Part shown: positions 18,830-31,075 of the stretch, one piece after another
How positions within the stretch are numbered: position 1 is the first letter of the stretch
Layout: each line of letters starts with the position of its first letter
NCBI RefSeq assembly: GCF_022605725.1
Contig: NC_065567.1
Span: 32,467,127-32,531,126 of the forward strand
Direction: 5' to 3'
Length of the DNA stretch: 64,000 nucleotides
Source: Anthonomus grandis grandis
Taxonomy: Eukaryota; Arthropoda; Insecta; Coleoptera; Curculionidae
Notes under the pieces: model-generated
Seen by the model: only the letters and a program-made list of their open reading frames with translations
Told to the model about the DNA's origin: nothing
Database searches by the model: none
Translations under genes and position numbers: made by a program

Positions 18830-20340
18830 TAAAATTTTGAAAATTCCAAAATTTGAACTCTTAGTGTAATTCAGTCAGCTTTTGGAAGAAATAAAAAATT
18901 CCCTGTGTTAACTTAAACAAAAATTGGATAAAACTCTTTTTAGTTTAGGATTCTGGAAATATCTGTAATAAGTAAAACAAAATAACTTCTTGCTAAATGA
19001 TTTTATGCTAATCTCATCTGTCAATGCCAATAATGTCACATGACACGTTTGAGGCTCCCCGTTCTCTCGTTTTTCAAAGACAAAAAAGAATGAACTTGAA
19101 CACGAAGTGTGAAATGTAACACAAAGAAGGCATATTTAAATTTGATAAAAAAATAAGTGAAGACAATATGAAGGAAACACATATAAGTAGAAATAAAAAA
19201 AACAAAAGCAAAATTGAAATATATTAAGTGTTATTAAATTTAATAATTTTAATAATTTTAAATATAATAATTTTAAGTTGTCTGAATTGTTTTCTTCCGG
19301 AAAATTATATAAGAGGAATAAGAGGAAAAGATGCCAAGGATTTCGTCAAATAGAACGTTAGATAGTATATTTAGGAATGAACTAGGTAAAAGCTCTTCCT
19401 TAGTTAATCAAAGAGGGAACTTAAGGTTGGATAGGTTCTAGTTTATTAAAATATTTAAAGGTAAACCGGTTTTATTTTGAATATAGAAAGGAATTAAAAA
19501 TATTATTTATACATTGGTAAAATATTTCCTTGTAGGTGACTTCAAATATATATTCAACAAAAAACGTTTGTTTCAAAAAAATATAACATATTCAAGTAAT
19601 ATATAATTCAAGTCGTAGCTAAAAATTATGCGTTTTCCGTGATTTCCAAAAATGATTTTTTGAAATTGAAAATTGATTGATTACTTCCAGGCACTTGAAT
19701 GAATTCAATTATTTAACAGTTAACAAAGAAAGTAAACTGACTCAACTGCCTGGACGAATATTTTGATTTAATGACTTCCATGCACTTGAATAAATTCAAT
19801 CATCTCGCAGTGAACAAACTGCCTGGAAGAAATAAAAAAATTACCACAATTAACTTGAAAAACAATTGCTTAAATAATTAATGGCCTTAATTATATAATG
19901 GTTTAAAATAATTGGCCGAATTGTTTAAAATCCTGGATCCTGGAAAAATTCTTCACAAAATATTTTAAAAAAAGTCATACAATTGCTCCAAAATCTCCAG
20001 CATTTGAAGGACAAACATTGAATTTTCGGTAGAATTTTGAAAATACAAAAACACTCGAACTTTAAGTGTCAAGTGCCTGGACGAAATTAAAAATTACCTC
20101 AATTAACTTGAATAATTGTTTTTAGTGAATGAAAAATGATTTCCATTGCCTGAAAGGAATGATGGTTCTGAAAATGCCTGTAAGTGAAACAAAGTAACTT
20201 TACTTCAAGTGAACGCGAGAAATTAAAAAAATACCACAACTAACTTGAAAAACAATTGACCCAATCGCTTAAAAACCTGAAAAATGCCTGTAAGTGTAAC
20301 AGAACTGGATATTTACCACAAATAGGGATAAAAATTGAAG
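18830..20340. repeat. degenerate repeat field with TGCCTGGA words
   Basis: Loosely repeated blocks contain TGCCTGGA (near 19748, 19820, 20073) followed by an AAATTAAAAA...ACCTCAATTAACTTGAA-like stretch that recurs near 18885, 19825, 20085 and 20220. The copies are too diverged for a period to be given. The same word is a fixed part of the satellite at 40533-44742. Confidence 0.45.
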
Positions 20341-20379
20341 AAAATTCTAAATTCAACCAGTTATCTTGAAGTTCTAAAA

Positions 20380-20640
20380 ATCTTAAGAAGTCGAAAGAAA
20401 CACGGTTCTACTAGGAGAGTCTACGTGGAAGCCGATTTGAGTCCTGCCGAAAGGAGTGATCTTCAGAAAGTCAAGGATGAATTGGAACAGCGATAATCTA
20501 ATGGTGAAGCAAATTTAATAATTTAGTATGAGCATAGTAGGCCTAAATAAAACCATCATTTCGTGTAATCTATCGCTATCTTATCAGAACGTCCGAGGAT
20601 TGCGTACAAAAACATACACGTTTTTAACAGCTCTTTCCTG
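20380..20640 (+). pseudogene. LINE ORF1 end / ORF2 start relic
   Basis: One frame gives RRVYVEADLSPAERSDLQKV and a stop at about 20494, resembling the C-terminus of jockey-type ORF1. About 80 bases later another frame gives SLSYQNVRGLRTKTYTF, the typical start of the ORF2 apurinic endonuclease domain. It breaks off at a stop near 20640. The two pieces in the right order and spacing support an ORF1/ORF2 junction remnant. Confidence 0.6.
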
Positions 20641-20839
20641 AAGCAGATGCTGTATTTAGGTCTGACATACAGCTAGGGAGAGAATTGAAAACCTGGCAAG
20701 GGTTAGGTGACTTAGAATTAATTTTTGGAAACTTAGCATGAAACTCTCAATCTGATATACAAGCACATAAACCGACAAAAATTTTTGTCATATTATTGGG
20801 TTCATTTGAAAGCTTTTTACCCTAATACCTTGGGTTCTA

Positions 20840-20920
20840 AAGGCCGGCACGATCTCCAGACCTAATTCCCTTAGACTTTTACGTCTGGGGGCAGGCCAAA
20901 GCTTTAGCTTATGCTACTAA
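20840..20920 (+). pseudogene. mariner-like transposase scrap
   Basis: A short frame reads RPARSPDLIPLDFYVWGQAK, matching the third catalytic Asp region of the DD41D-type transposase at 33396-34454 (PRSCDLTPLDFFLWGYLK). No flanking parts are recognisable. Confidence 0.55.
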
Positions 20921-22357
20921 ACTTGATTTTTTGTTTAATTCTGATCGATTTCCGCTCTTGCTACAGAATACCGTATTTTTTGAACCATACATTTTTTTAT
21001 TAATAATAAGCACACCGTCGGAAAGGTCAATAATTAGCGAATTTATTAAAATGAAATGAAGCCCCTAATTCCTGCTACTTTCTTTTTTATTTAAATTTTG
21101 ACGTTGATTTTTTTTCAAACCATTACTGACTTTGTAAAATAAAAAACCTCGAATGTCCCTTTAGGACAATCAGTCGAAACAAAAGCTGTTAACTATTTAA
21201 ATATCATAAATTATTTTTCAAAAATCGTAATTTTACTGTCACTAATAAAAAAGTGATATGGTTTTAAACGCGACATTTTAAGCAATTCGAAAAAAAACAT
21301 TAAAAAATTCATATCTTCGTAACAGTAACTTTTAGGACCCGAGGTATGAAAAATCTTGCTATAAAAACCTTCAGTTTCCTATTTTTTGCTTCAAACATCA
21401 ACCGACTTGTCAATAATCCAATAGGACCAAATAAAATTCCATCGTAAAAATCCATCCAGGTCTCCATATTCATAAATTCCGCATTAAAATTTTTTATTCA
21501 ATTCCTGACGCAATCTCATAAAAATAAGTTTACATACTGTTAGCCCCTAATGGTTCAACAGACACGAAACATCATTAACAGTATTTTCGTTCGTCATTAA
21601 ATTTTTATAACGGTTTCGCCATCGTTGTTACTGCATTAAAAATGCTTTCTTAACTAGTCAGAATGAGCCTATTTATGAAGCATCGTGATTCAATGAATAA
21701 CACTTTTTCCCTGAAATAAAAATTATAAATACGTACCGGGTATCTGCACATCGTGAAGCCTTCCCAGAAATATTTTTAGATTGCGGTTTAAACTGAATTC
21801 GGCAACTATGGCCGTCTTTAATTAAATATACTTAATCGGTTTTACTGGGTAGTCACTCCAGATAATTTTATTTTTGTACAGTTTAATTGCTTAAGGTTTC
21901 TTTTTAATCATAAAATATATCATCGCAAATTTTTATTATGGTGTGTTATATGTAGACAAAATGTTCAATTTTATGATTTTTTATTAAAATCTCAATCATC
22001 AACCTGTTTTTGCCCCAAGGGAATTTGACCCTTCAGCGTAAAAAAAAACACGTTTTAAATCAAGTATAAAGGTATTCAAAGAGCCCTTTACAAATAACCA
22101 AGCGCAATTATACGTTATGAATATATTCACAAGAATGAATTCATAATCTTTAATAATTCTAGATTTTTATTCAGTTTTAAATAATAGAAAATCTATGGGT
22201 TCCAGACAAGTATAGTCTACGCAAAGGATATTTGAAAGCCTTTCTGATTTTTGAAGCATTATATCTCAGTCTAGGGAATCATAAATGTGGTAATTAAATG
22301 ATGGTTTTTTCATTGAAATTGGGTTAAATGTGCGATAAAAATGCTATTTCTAGAAGA
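20921..22357. other. unassigned AT-rich sequence
   Basis: No gene or element ends seen. The last 90 bases (about 22270-22357) resemble words in 24960-25330 (for instance GCGATAAAAATGC.ATTTCTAGA and GCGAGAAAACGCAATTTCTAGA). This suggests that the hAT at 22358 landed in a member of a local repeat family. Confidence 0.4.
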
Positions 22358-24883
22358 CAAGGGCGTCGCCAGCCGGTAAGCTAGAGAGGGGCAGCATGAA
22401 AGAACTAAAGACAAAAAACAAAAATTTTAATTAAAAAAAAATAAAAACCGAACAAAATATTTACATGAAAATCAATTGAAACATAATCTTCTAGGGTTCT
22501 TTGCGAATTCGTTAGTCACTTTGTTAACAAAATAGTCCAAGTTTTTAAAAATGTGTTGCCTGTGTACACTCATCATAGCGAGGCCATTGAGTGGAGTTTT
22601 AGACATGGTGCTCCTCAGCCAGGTTTTGATTCTCCTAAGGCTACTAAATGACCTTTCAACTGTACAAGTCGTACAAGGTAATGCAACAAGGATCTGTAAA
22701 GCCTTCTTAATTTCAGGAAAGAAATCATCAGTTTCCTTGAGGATGTCCACAACACTCATTTTGACCGATTCTGATTTTTCCTTCCATATTTTTTTCCAAA
22801 GCTCTATCTCATTTTGGATATTTGTAACACCGTAAAAATTTTTAAATTCCTTGCAAGCCTCTTCAAGTTCTTCTAAAGAAATGTTTTTCATTTGTGCAGG
22901 ATGTACTTTTGACAAAGTAAATGATGGTCTATTTTCTTCAGAAAACCTTATTTCTAGGGAATTTATAATTGAGTCCAAATAAGGAATTGTTATGGACCTG
23001 CGCCAAAATTCTGACGGGCTTTTTGATGGGTGGTTGCTACGGTGTTGTTGTCTTTCAGCAGTACGCGGTATTGATTTCATATCCAATACAATTTTTTTCG
23101 CAATAACAGAAGCATCTTTGAAAATTTCTTCTGTTATTTTTTCGGGATTCTCACGGTGGTTTTTGATCAGTTTTGAAATACGACCAATATGCTGTGATGC
23201 CTGAACTGCATCCAAGGAGACTGATTGGAGCACGTTTACTGTTGGTTCTAAAAGAGCGGAATATTTGGATATCAATCCAAGGCTAAAAATAAACGAAACT
23301 TTGGAAGCTGCAGACAGGGTTTCTAGTGCCTCCATTATATCACAAAAGTTCTCTTTAAAAACTCTGATGCTCTTGTATTTCTCGCTGCACCTTGTTTCGC
23401 ACAGCTTGGGAATATTGGGTATTAATTTTCTTCTTAGAACCGATTCACGAAAAAATGTAATTATATCTTTGATGGCCCCCACTGTATTTCGGATCTCCGG
23501 CAGAGCATTCAGATCATTGATTACCAGGTTGAGTTTATGTGACGAGCAATGAAAAAATAGTGCTTTCTTGTATTTTTTACGCAAAATAGCCTGAACGCCA
23601 CCTTCTTTTCCAGACATCGTGGAACAACCATCGAATCCCAAACCAACGCATTTATCTGGATCGAGATCCTCTTTCGTCAGGAATTCGTTTATTGCCGTGG
23701 CAATTGATTTAGCGTCCAAGGCTGTAAGCTCAGCAAATCCGAGGAATACTTCTTCTATGTTGCTGGTTTCCTTATCACAATATCTTATGCCAACTGAGAG
23801 CTGTTCCTTTCCAGAGATATCCGCTGTTTCGTCTGCTAAAATGCTATATGCTTGCAAAATCTTCACATTTTTGATGCAATCGGCCTTAATAACATCTCCA
23901 CAAATACTGATAATCTCATTCTGGATGTCAACCGATCGATAACTTGCATTTTTCTTTCCATGCTCAAGATGGTTTTTTAAAATAGTGTCTCCTGCATCAA
24001 TACGCATCTTATACAGCCCTTCCAGAATTCCATCACCATAGCTTGCCCCCCTTAATGCTAGGTCGTGGGATCCGCAAAACGCAATGCAGGAAATAATCGA
24101 TCTTATAATTTTCCTGTTTTTTCAAGACTTTCCTGAGAGTATTTGTTAATTTGCACATCTACTGGCACATTATCAAGAAAAAATTTAGCTGCTTCCAATG
24201 CCGTCTTATGAAAGTGAGTATCTGCGTGTTTTCTGCAGTATTCATGAACATCTTTGAACTTACAAAACGGCCTTATAATGAACGAACCTAAAACACCTCC
24301 TAACGGAGCTCAGATTGGGTGGAAATAGTGTACAGAATTTACAGAAGGCTCCTTTTTGTTGGCGGGAGTATGCTAAGCATGGTGAGTACACTTCTAACCA
24401 GGAATGATTGAATTTTCTTTTCAGATACTGGGCGTCTTTGGCAAAGTCGTACGTTTTCCGTAGTATCCGTAGGTTCTTGGCTCAAAGTGAGCGCAATCGT
24501 TTCAAATTTCAAGAGTTGTAATGTGATCTGTGTAGGTCTAGGCCTGATGATGCTTCGACAGGAGCGAAACACGTGTAGCTTTTAAGCTTTTTTAAGAAAT
24601 TATATAGATTGGATGAGACCGTGACTTTGTGTCCTTACCTTTGTTTTCAATTCGCTTTTCACTTGCGAGCGCTTCGAGCCCCCGAAATGTAAATATGTAT
24701 AGGTATAGTAAAGCCTTATCTTAGATTGAAGTTACCTAATAGCCTAATTATTAAGTGAAATTAGAAATTAATAAGTGATAAGTTACGAAATATACGTTTT
24801 CAAAAATAAAGTTTCAATTAGCCGGATGCCTGGTTTAGCGTTAACCTCTAGGCCTTTACTGCCCCTCTTTGGCGACGCCCTTG
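22358..24883 (-). mobile_element. hAT transposon with TIRs and near-perfect target duplication
   Basis: The left end CAAGGGCGTCGCCA (22358-22371) is matched by TGGCGACGCCCTTG at 24870-24883. Flanks are CTAGAAGA (22350-22357) and CTAGAAGG (24884-24891), an 8-bp target duplication with one mismatch, as expected for hAT. The element is 2526 bp, and its transposase gene is on the minus strand. Confidence 0.88.
22472..24480 (-). pseudogene. hAT transposase (DUF4371/ZMYM-like), frameshifted
   Basis: The main frame (24007-22472, 511 codons; its first Met is internal) has the hAT catalytic triad: D59 in SILADETAD, D126 in GLGFDGCS, and E451 in CTVERSFSSLRR within the C-terminal dimerisation domain. 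It also has the C..H motif in FFHCSSHKLNL. Upstream of that Met the same frame continues to about 24117, where a T6 run (A6 on the coding strand) causes a one-base shift. Further upstream, ADTHFHKTALEAASKFF and, after a second shift near 24310-24330, SWLEVYSPCLAY and KGAFCKFCTLF give the N-terminal TTF-type zinc-binding region. Apart from these two shifts (and uncertain extreme N-terminus) the gene is well preserved. Confidence 0.85.
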
Positions 24884-24891
24884 CTAGAAGG

Positions 24892-25055
24892 TCCAGACAG
24901 GAGCATAGACTAAGGCGGCGAGTTAGAAAAAAAGATATTTTATATTTGTATCCCTATCTCATTTTGAGGTATCATAGAGAATGGTAGTAAATGATGGTGC
25001 GAGAAAGACGCCATTTTCAGAAGAAGTAGAAGTGAGGAAAACTTGATGAATTTTG
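24892..25055. other. flank of hAT, possible repeat relatives
   Basis: Contains TTTTGAGGTATCATAGAGAATGG, a word resembling the start of the 25056-25320 repeat. Nothing else recognised. Confidence 0.35.
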
Positions 25056-25320
25056 ATCCGTTGTGAGGTATCATAAAATATCATAATAAAATTTTATTTT
25101 TTATTATAATTAGACAAACTACGCGAGAAAACGCAATTTCTAGAGGATCCCTACAGTAAAATGAAAATAAAACAGTCACATACAAAAAAATTTGGAAATA
25201 TTAATTTTCATCTTTATATTATCTTCGTCTCATTCTGATAATAATTTAATTATCAGTCGAGATCATATCCATAAGAATATACACATTTGAAGTAAATTAC
25301 CGAGAGCATTCTACTCATAA
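25056..25320 (+). repeat. 260-bp dispersed repeat, copy 1
   Basis: Runs from AGGTATCATAAAATAT to CATTCTACTCATAA and closely matches 26629-26884, with scattered substitutions. It shares the GACAAACTACGCGAGAAAACG and CCGAGAGCATTCTAC blocks. Non-coding; a MITE-like element by behaviour (see copy 2). Confidence 0.8.
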
Positions 25321-26399
25321 CTAAGAACGTTACTAGAATCTAATTATCGATTTTTGAACGCTATAAGAAACTAAATACTCATCCTGTGGGAATTTATTTT
25401 TTCGGAAATATTTGCCCACCTGGCAACATTGGGACAGCACGTCCTTTTCTAACTTAATATTGAATACGAGGGGAACAGTAGGTATTGCAACGAGGTGATT
25501 GATCATTTATTCGCATGGAGTAACCCACCCTTTTTTTTTTAATAATTATATGTAAGGCTTAAAAAGTGACTTATTTGACTTGATATGTTGGCTTGTATGA
25601 GTGAGTGACGCAATAACACTGTGGCGTCCATTTTTTAGGTCCTTACTGGAAAAACTTCTTTAAGCTTAGTTTATAAAAATCCATTAGTTTGTGCAATATC
25701 TGTTTCAAAGTACCGTATGACTATTTTTTTAAGAGATAGATAGTTGCAAAATTTAAACAGTGGGACACCCTGTATGTGAATACACGTATGAACTTTAAAC
25801 GTAAACATTTCCATGTGATATGCCGTTAGGGCAAACATAATGTGTAAATTCCCCCATAAAAATTATGTCGGAACACAACAATAATAATTTATGTGCGATT
25901 GATATGTCAACACTGCAAATAAATATGCGATAGACTTTCTGAATAATTGAATGTTTACAAGTGTAATTAAATTATTATTTTGTTTTTTTTTTTTTTTTTT
26001 TATCATCGGGTGATTAACCTGAGAATAGACGCACATGTTGAGTAATAAACCTTAAATTGAAGTGACGGTTTTCGATTCGTATTACACCTAAAGTGAGCAT
26101 GTCAAGCTCGGAGATCAATTACCAATAATTCCGTTTGCACTTAAAACCATCAATAAATAAACAAACTTGTGATGCAATTACCGTTAAAATTAGTGCATCA
26201 ATCTGCAGTATCAAATTGTTACGGATGTCAATGAAGCGATATGTTTGTTATTAGAAAGGAGATTTAGTGATGTTAAATTATTGGATTTTTGTCTATATTG
26301 TGACTTACGGTTAGTAACTGTAAACTTAGAGCACTTTGATACACCAATTTTTAAGAAAAAATTTATTCTAAAGCAAATTGTCAACCAGTTGATTAAAGT
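25321..26399. other. unassigned, with poly(T) tract
   Basis: No gene seen. It includes a T19-20 run at about 25980-26001. Two facing short open frames at 26211-26442 show no family resemblance. Confidence 0.4.
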
Positions 26400-27457
26400 A
26401 TGGCACGTCTTCAAATTCTTTCATCCATTTTTCTTCCAATAGTGTGCAGGTAACTATAACATGTAATTGGCTTTTAAATACAATAAAATATCCTTGTGTG
26501 GGAACATTAATGTCAAACAGAAAAAATACACCAAAATTTGAAGGCCGCTTAAAAAGAGGTGAATGCGAAATGATTGCATGCAAAAGAGTATATTAGCTAG
26601 TAAATGGAAAGACACCAAAGATGTTCTAGGTATCATAAAATATGATAATAAAATTTTATTTTTCATTATAATTAGACAAACTACGCGAGAAAACGTTAAT
26701 TTCCAGAGGATCCATACAGTAAAATGAAAATGAAACAGTCACATTCAAAAAAATGTGGAAATATTAAATTTTCATCTTTATATCTTCATCTCATTCTGAT
26801 AATAATTTAATTATCAGTGGAGATCATATCCATAAGAATATACATATTTGAAGTAAATTACCGAGAGCATTCTACCCATAAAGTATATTGTACTAGTCAT
26901 GAGTAGTTGTCATAATAGCACGATCGGATTGATAAAACGAAAAGTGAAAGATGGCAGTCTAAAAGAAATCAGTTGTCCAGACGCAACAATTTTTTATAAC
27001 CAATACAGCGTTGATCACGCTGACCAAATGATTAATCTCTATGACTTAGAAGGAGTAACAAATGGTGGAAAAAGGTTTTTTTTCGACTGGTAATGACGAC
27101 AGTCTTCAACAGCTTTATCATTTACACTGAATGTTCAAATAAAAAAATGACATTCATTGATTTTGTTATCGAGTTGGCAGAATCGTTAATTACTGGAGGT
27201 AAATCAGAATCATGGCACAAAAGAACAAGGAAACAAGGCCGCAATTCAAAGAGAGTAAAGGTCATCTTCCAATTGAAAAAGCTGGGAGGAACAGATGTGT
27301 TAAAAGAATGAAAAATATTTGTCGTCAGTGTCAAGTAGCACTTTGTATTGAATGTTATACGCCTTACAAAAAATGTTTTCAGCTCATATTAATAAAAAAA
27401 AAATTCATACCATGCTGTTGTTTTATTACTGCTGGGACATGCAGAGCGAGTCTGTAA
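26400..27457 (+). pseudogene. piggyBac-family transposase remnant, split by a repeat
   Basis: Before the split (about 26510-26625) short frames read KKRGE.EMIACK and ASKWKDTKDV, as in the mid-region of piggyBac-like transposases. After the 260-bp repeat the frame resumes (about 26893) with MSSCHNSTIG and then DATIFYNQYSVDHADQMINLYDL, which carries an Asp of the catalytic region. In the next frame (27093-27311) come NSFIIYTECSNKKMTFIDFVIELAESLI, and later a Cys-rich tail with NRCVKRMKNICRQCQVALCIECY, the usual C-terminal zinc-binding domain. Several frameshifts are present and the N-terminal half is absent. The element ends are not found. Confidence 0.75.
26630..26892 (+). mobile_element. 260-bp MITE-like insertion in piggyBac remnant (repeat copy 2)
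   Basis: Close copy of 25056-25320. It is flanked by CTAG on both sides (26626-26629 and 26893-26896), and the piggyBac reading frame is continuous across it if one CTAG is removed. This shows it to be a mobile insertion. Clear terminal inverted repeats are not visible. Confidence 0.65.
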
Positions 27458-27749
27458 CTTGGAATAAATTCGATAATAAATAAATGGGGGCGTGTTCGGA
27501 AAAACGCTCGGACACGTCAATTGAGATTGTAAGTTGCGTATTTTTTACAATAAAAATTTTTCATCCAGCGTGTGCCATGTAGGCGGGGCTACAAACGGGA
27601 CACCCTATATGTTATTATATTTTTGGATTCTCCACAAAATTCCAAACATTTTGATGTATCACATGCCATACCTTTATTCGATTGTTTTTAAGATACAGGG
27701 CATTAAAGAAAACGTATTTCATAAACTTAAAGAGGGTTCTTTTAAATCT
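27458..27749. other. spacer
   Basis: Unassigned. It includes a short inverted block (CGTGTTCGG...CGGACACG at about 27490-27520) and GGACACCCTATAT near 27598, a relative of the ACACCCTGTA words scattered through this window. Confidence 0.35.
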
Positions 27750-28534
27750 TCATTTACTATTTTCTGATTATATTAAGATTTGTATCCTTGAAGACCTTCA
27801 GATTTTATCAGGATGGTGTGCTTCCAACAGGCTCGTGTTTAATGTAAGAAAGACGTCTATTATGGGGTTTAAGTGCGATGTTCAGAGTCTGAGGTTTGAC
27901 GAAAATTCCCTCTTGCAGAATAAAGAGTGCTGCAAGTTCCTAGGAATTACCATTGATGGTCGCCTTCGGTTTGAAGATCATATTTTACATTTAGCTGGGA
28001 AATTATCTTCTGGATGTTTTGCAGTAAGAATGGCAAAACAAGAGCTGGGAGGGGTGGTTGCACGTTCAGTGCACTTTTCACTTATTGAATCTCATATTCG
28101 GTATGGCTTGCCTTTTTGGGGTTTAACCAATAAGGGGCTACTTAACATTGTCTTTGTTATTAAAAAAAAAACAGTTAGATACCTGTGTTCAGCTAAGTTA
28201 AGAGATTCTTGCAAACCCCTCTTCATTTCTGAAAAAATCCTAACTCTTTTTTCACTCTTTATCTTAGAAACAGCTGCTCTTATTCACAAAATTCCCAAAC
28301 TACCCTCTGACACTGGCCATTTGACTCGTCGTGTAAATGATGTTCCCCTACCTATTCCTATACGTCTTCCGTTACCAAAAACTCATTAATTTACATAAGT
28401 AAAAAAAATTACAATCATGTTCCTCTATGTGTTAGACATATATCGGATGTGAAGAAATTTAAAAGAGAATTAAAGACGTTTTTATTGGCTAAGGCATATT
28501 ATAACCTGGATGACTTTTTTAATGATAGGTTTTA
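27750..28534 (+). pseudogene. jockey-like LINE RT C-terminal fragment
   Basis: The frame starts within a damaged YADD region (SDYIKICILEDLQILSGWC) and then shows NVRKTSIMGF and CKFLGITIDGRLRFEDHI, the usual post-catalytic blocks, to a stop at 28387-28389. In another frame the coding end continues as NHVPLCVRHISDVKKFKREL to about 28533. It is 5'-truncated and has at least one frameshift. Confidence 0.8.
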
Positions 28535-28803
28535 ACCTTGGACATGTTGGAAAGTTTTTTTTTTTCCTTTTTTCTTCTCTAGTTTTGTCAATAAGTTTAC
28601 CTTTATTTAGTAATTGATTGTTTTATTTAGTTATCTTTAATTCAAGTATGTTCAAAAAGTTTTGTCTTCTTGTGTTTAATTTTGTTCATTGTTTTGTCAA
28701 TTTTTGAATTTGTATTTTTGTTTTGTTTTTTTAGCTTGTAGGATGCTTGTACACAAGATTATTCTTACGTAATATAGCACATTTTCTTTCTTTCTTTCTT
28801 TCT
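28535..28803 (+). repeat. LINE 3' UTR ending in (TTTC)n
   Basis: T-rich 3' untranslated sequence after the RT fragment, ending in about five TTTC repeats (28783-28803). Simple-repeat tails are typical of some non-LTR families and mark the 3' end of this copy. Confidence 0.6.
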
Positions 28804-28928
28804 ATTTGGCGTCGGACGAAAAAAAACCAAGAAATCAAATTTGCTAAAAAGTGATTGAGGATTTTAAAAATAATTTTTATTTTAAGAAAAAGCAGTCGCG
28901 TAGTATTTTTTTACTTAAAATATTGAAT

Positions 28929-29370
28929 AGAAGACCTGTAGGGACGCCACTGGCAGAAAAAATATTTTCTTTTGCACATCAAAAAATGCGCCTTGATGCA
29001 TAGAATACATGTAACACATTTCATAAAAATATCTACAATATTGTTTAAGTTATTATTAAAAAACTGATTTTTTTTTTAAACTTTAACACCCTGTATCTCA
29101 AAAGTTAAGACGTTTAGGATATATGTTCATAGAAACTTTTTTTCTTAAAATGGGTCCAGGAATCACCCCCTTAAATATTAGCACGTCTCTAACACCACCC
29201 TGAATAATAAAATCTAAAAGTCGTATTGAAAGGGTTAACTTTAAAAACCGATTTTGATTAACGAAAGACGAAGAAGAAGAAATGGCATGTTTATAAAAAC
29301 TGACATTTTATTGCTAAGAGTAACTTGACGGTAAAAGTTAACTTTTTAAAAATGTTTATAATACCGGAAG
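28929..29370 (+). repeat. repeat R, copy 1
   Basis: Runs from CCTGTAGGGACGCCACTGG through TTTAACACCCTGTATCTC and GGGTCCAGGAATCACCCCC to TTATAATACCGG. A close second copy starts at 30569, is interrupted at 30876 by a piggyBac element, and resumes at 35325. Non-coding. Confidence 0.85.
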
Positions 29371-30568
29371 TCCTGGATTTACACTAGAGGCAGTCGGGGC
29401 AAGTGCCCAGGGGGCAGAATTTTGAGGGAAGAAAGAAAAGAAAATATTTTTAACGGTTATACATATAAATTACCCCGGGTAATGTTTACATGTCAAATAT
29501 TAGGAGTAAAATTTGCTTTAATGAAGTAAATCGAAGGCCTGATAAATACTTTAAAACGTAAACTAACAACTCGCAGCATCTTTTTGACGTTTTTTGACCC
29601 AAATATCTGAATGAAAATCCATATTGATAGTAAATAATGAACTTTTTTGAATATAATGTAAATTACCTATTGAAAAGCTCATATACATCTTAAGATTTCT
29701 ATAGCTTTCAGATCGTTTTTCGAAACAGTTAATAATATTTTCATTGTCTACATGATGAAACAAGCCTGTAATTAAAAATCCGTCTCCATTTTGCAATTGT
29801 ATTAAATGACAGAACATTTTACATCTGTCAATTCTCAATAAAAAGTATTTTTCTCCTGTTATTTTATATATTTTTTGTCTTAACTTCCCTTCATGATAAA
29901 AAAAAAGACGAAAGCAAATTATATTTAATTGGATACAAATTAATTTCTAAAATAAGGATTTTGCTAGTATCTCAATACGATAGTTTTAGATAATATACAA
30001 TCTAATATTCAAATTGATCTAGCAACCGCACTCGTCAGGACAATAAAATATATATAAACACCTTAAAAAAAAGAATGATGAAGCTAGGATGTTGTATTAC
30101 CATAGAGGTCAGATACAGAGTTTTCCTTCAACTACAGTAGTACGGCACGTTATTATATAAATAGTGTTACAGATTTGTGAGTTCTTCTTTCAAGTTCTTC
30201 AAAAGTTATGTTAGTTTTTTCTCAAAGTTAACTTAGGTTAAAAAAGGAACGTTTGACTCTTAAAAGTGTCAAAAAAAGATGGAATAAAAAAATTATTCAT
30301 TCAGCTTATTACAGATCGTATGAAGCAAGAGATAGATCGAACGATAAAATATAAGTTTATTTAAGTATTTTTATCTGTAGAAACTTAAAGCAGAAAATTG
30401 CAGAAAACACCATAATATGTACATCTCTGATATAAACGTAAATGTACAAAATAAATCAGTTGACCAGCAACAAATAACAAACCTCGGCATACGATTTTAC
30501 CTATTCTCACTTCGCAAGCTAAAATCGCCTCAAAAAAAAGGGCGGCATTTTTTGTAAATCTGGGCCTG
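29371..30568. other. interval between repeat R copies
   Basis: No gene recognised. Its edges look loosely like inverted ends (TCCTGGATTTACAC at 29371-29384; the reverse complement of the right edge reads GCCCAGATTTACAAA), so it may be a non-autonomous DNA element. A minus-strand open frame at 29838-29563 shows no known family. Confidence 0.35.
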
Positions 30569-30875
30569 CCTGTAGGGACGCCACTGGCAGAGAAAATATT
30601 TTTTTGCACATCAAAAAATGCGTCTTGATGCATAGAATACATGTACCAAATGTCATAAAAATATCTACAATATTGTTTAAGTTATTATAAAAAAACTGAT
30701 TTTTTTTGAAAACTTTAACACCCTGTATCTCAAAAGTTAAGACGTTTAGGACATATGTTCATAAGGACTTTTTTTTCTTAAAATGGGTCCAGGAATCACC
30801 CCCTTAAATATTAGCACGTCTTTAAGGAACACCACCCTGTATAATAAAATCTAAAAGTCGTATTGAAAGGGTTAA
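30569..30875 (+). repeat. repeat R, copy 2, left part
   Basis: Near-identical to 28929-29237. It is cut at GGGTTAA by the piggyBac insertion; the remainder is at 35325-35445. Confidence 0.85.
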
Positions 30876-31075
30876 CTTCGCTCTTCAAAAAATGATGGAT
30901 GGGTCACCGATGACCCGGTTTTGGGATAAATAGGTATATGCTAAGACTCCCTTTTTTACAGATCTTAACAAGAAAGTTGCGTATATTTCCAATTTATTGC
31001 TTTGTTGTTCAGTTTACTGTCGAAGGTTACTGTGAGAGGGTTATTTTATTTTTCAATAATAAATAGTAAAGTGCC

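Noticed and set aside
28929..30875. Repeat R pair as the two LTRs of a retrotransposon
   Set aside because: The copies are direct repeats flanking 1.2 kb, but they lack TG..CA or AGT..ACT ends, a primer site or polypurine tract, and any gag/pol sequence between them.
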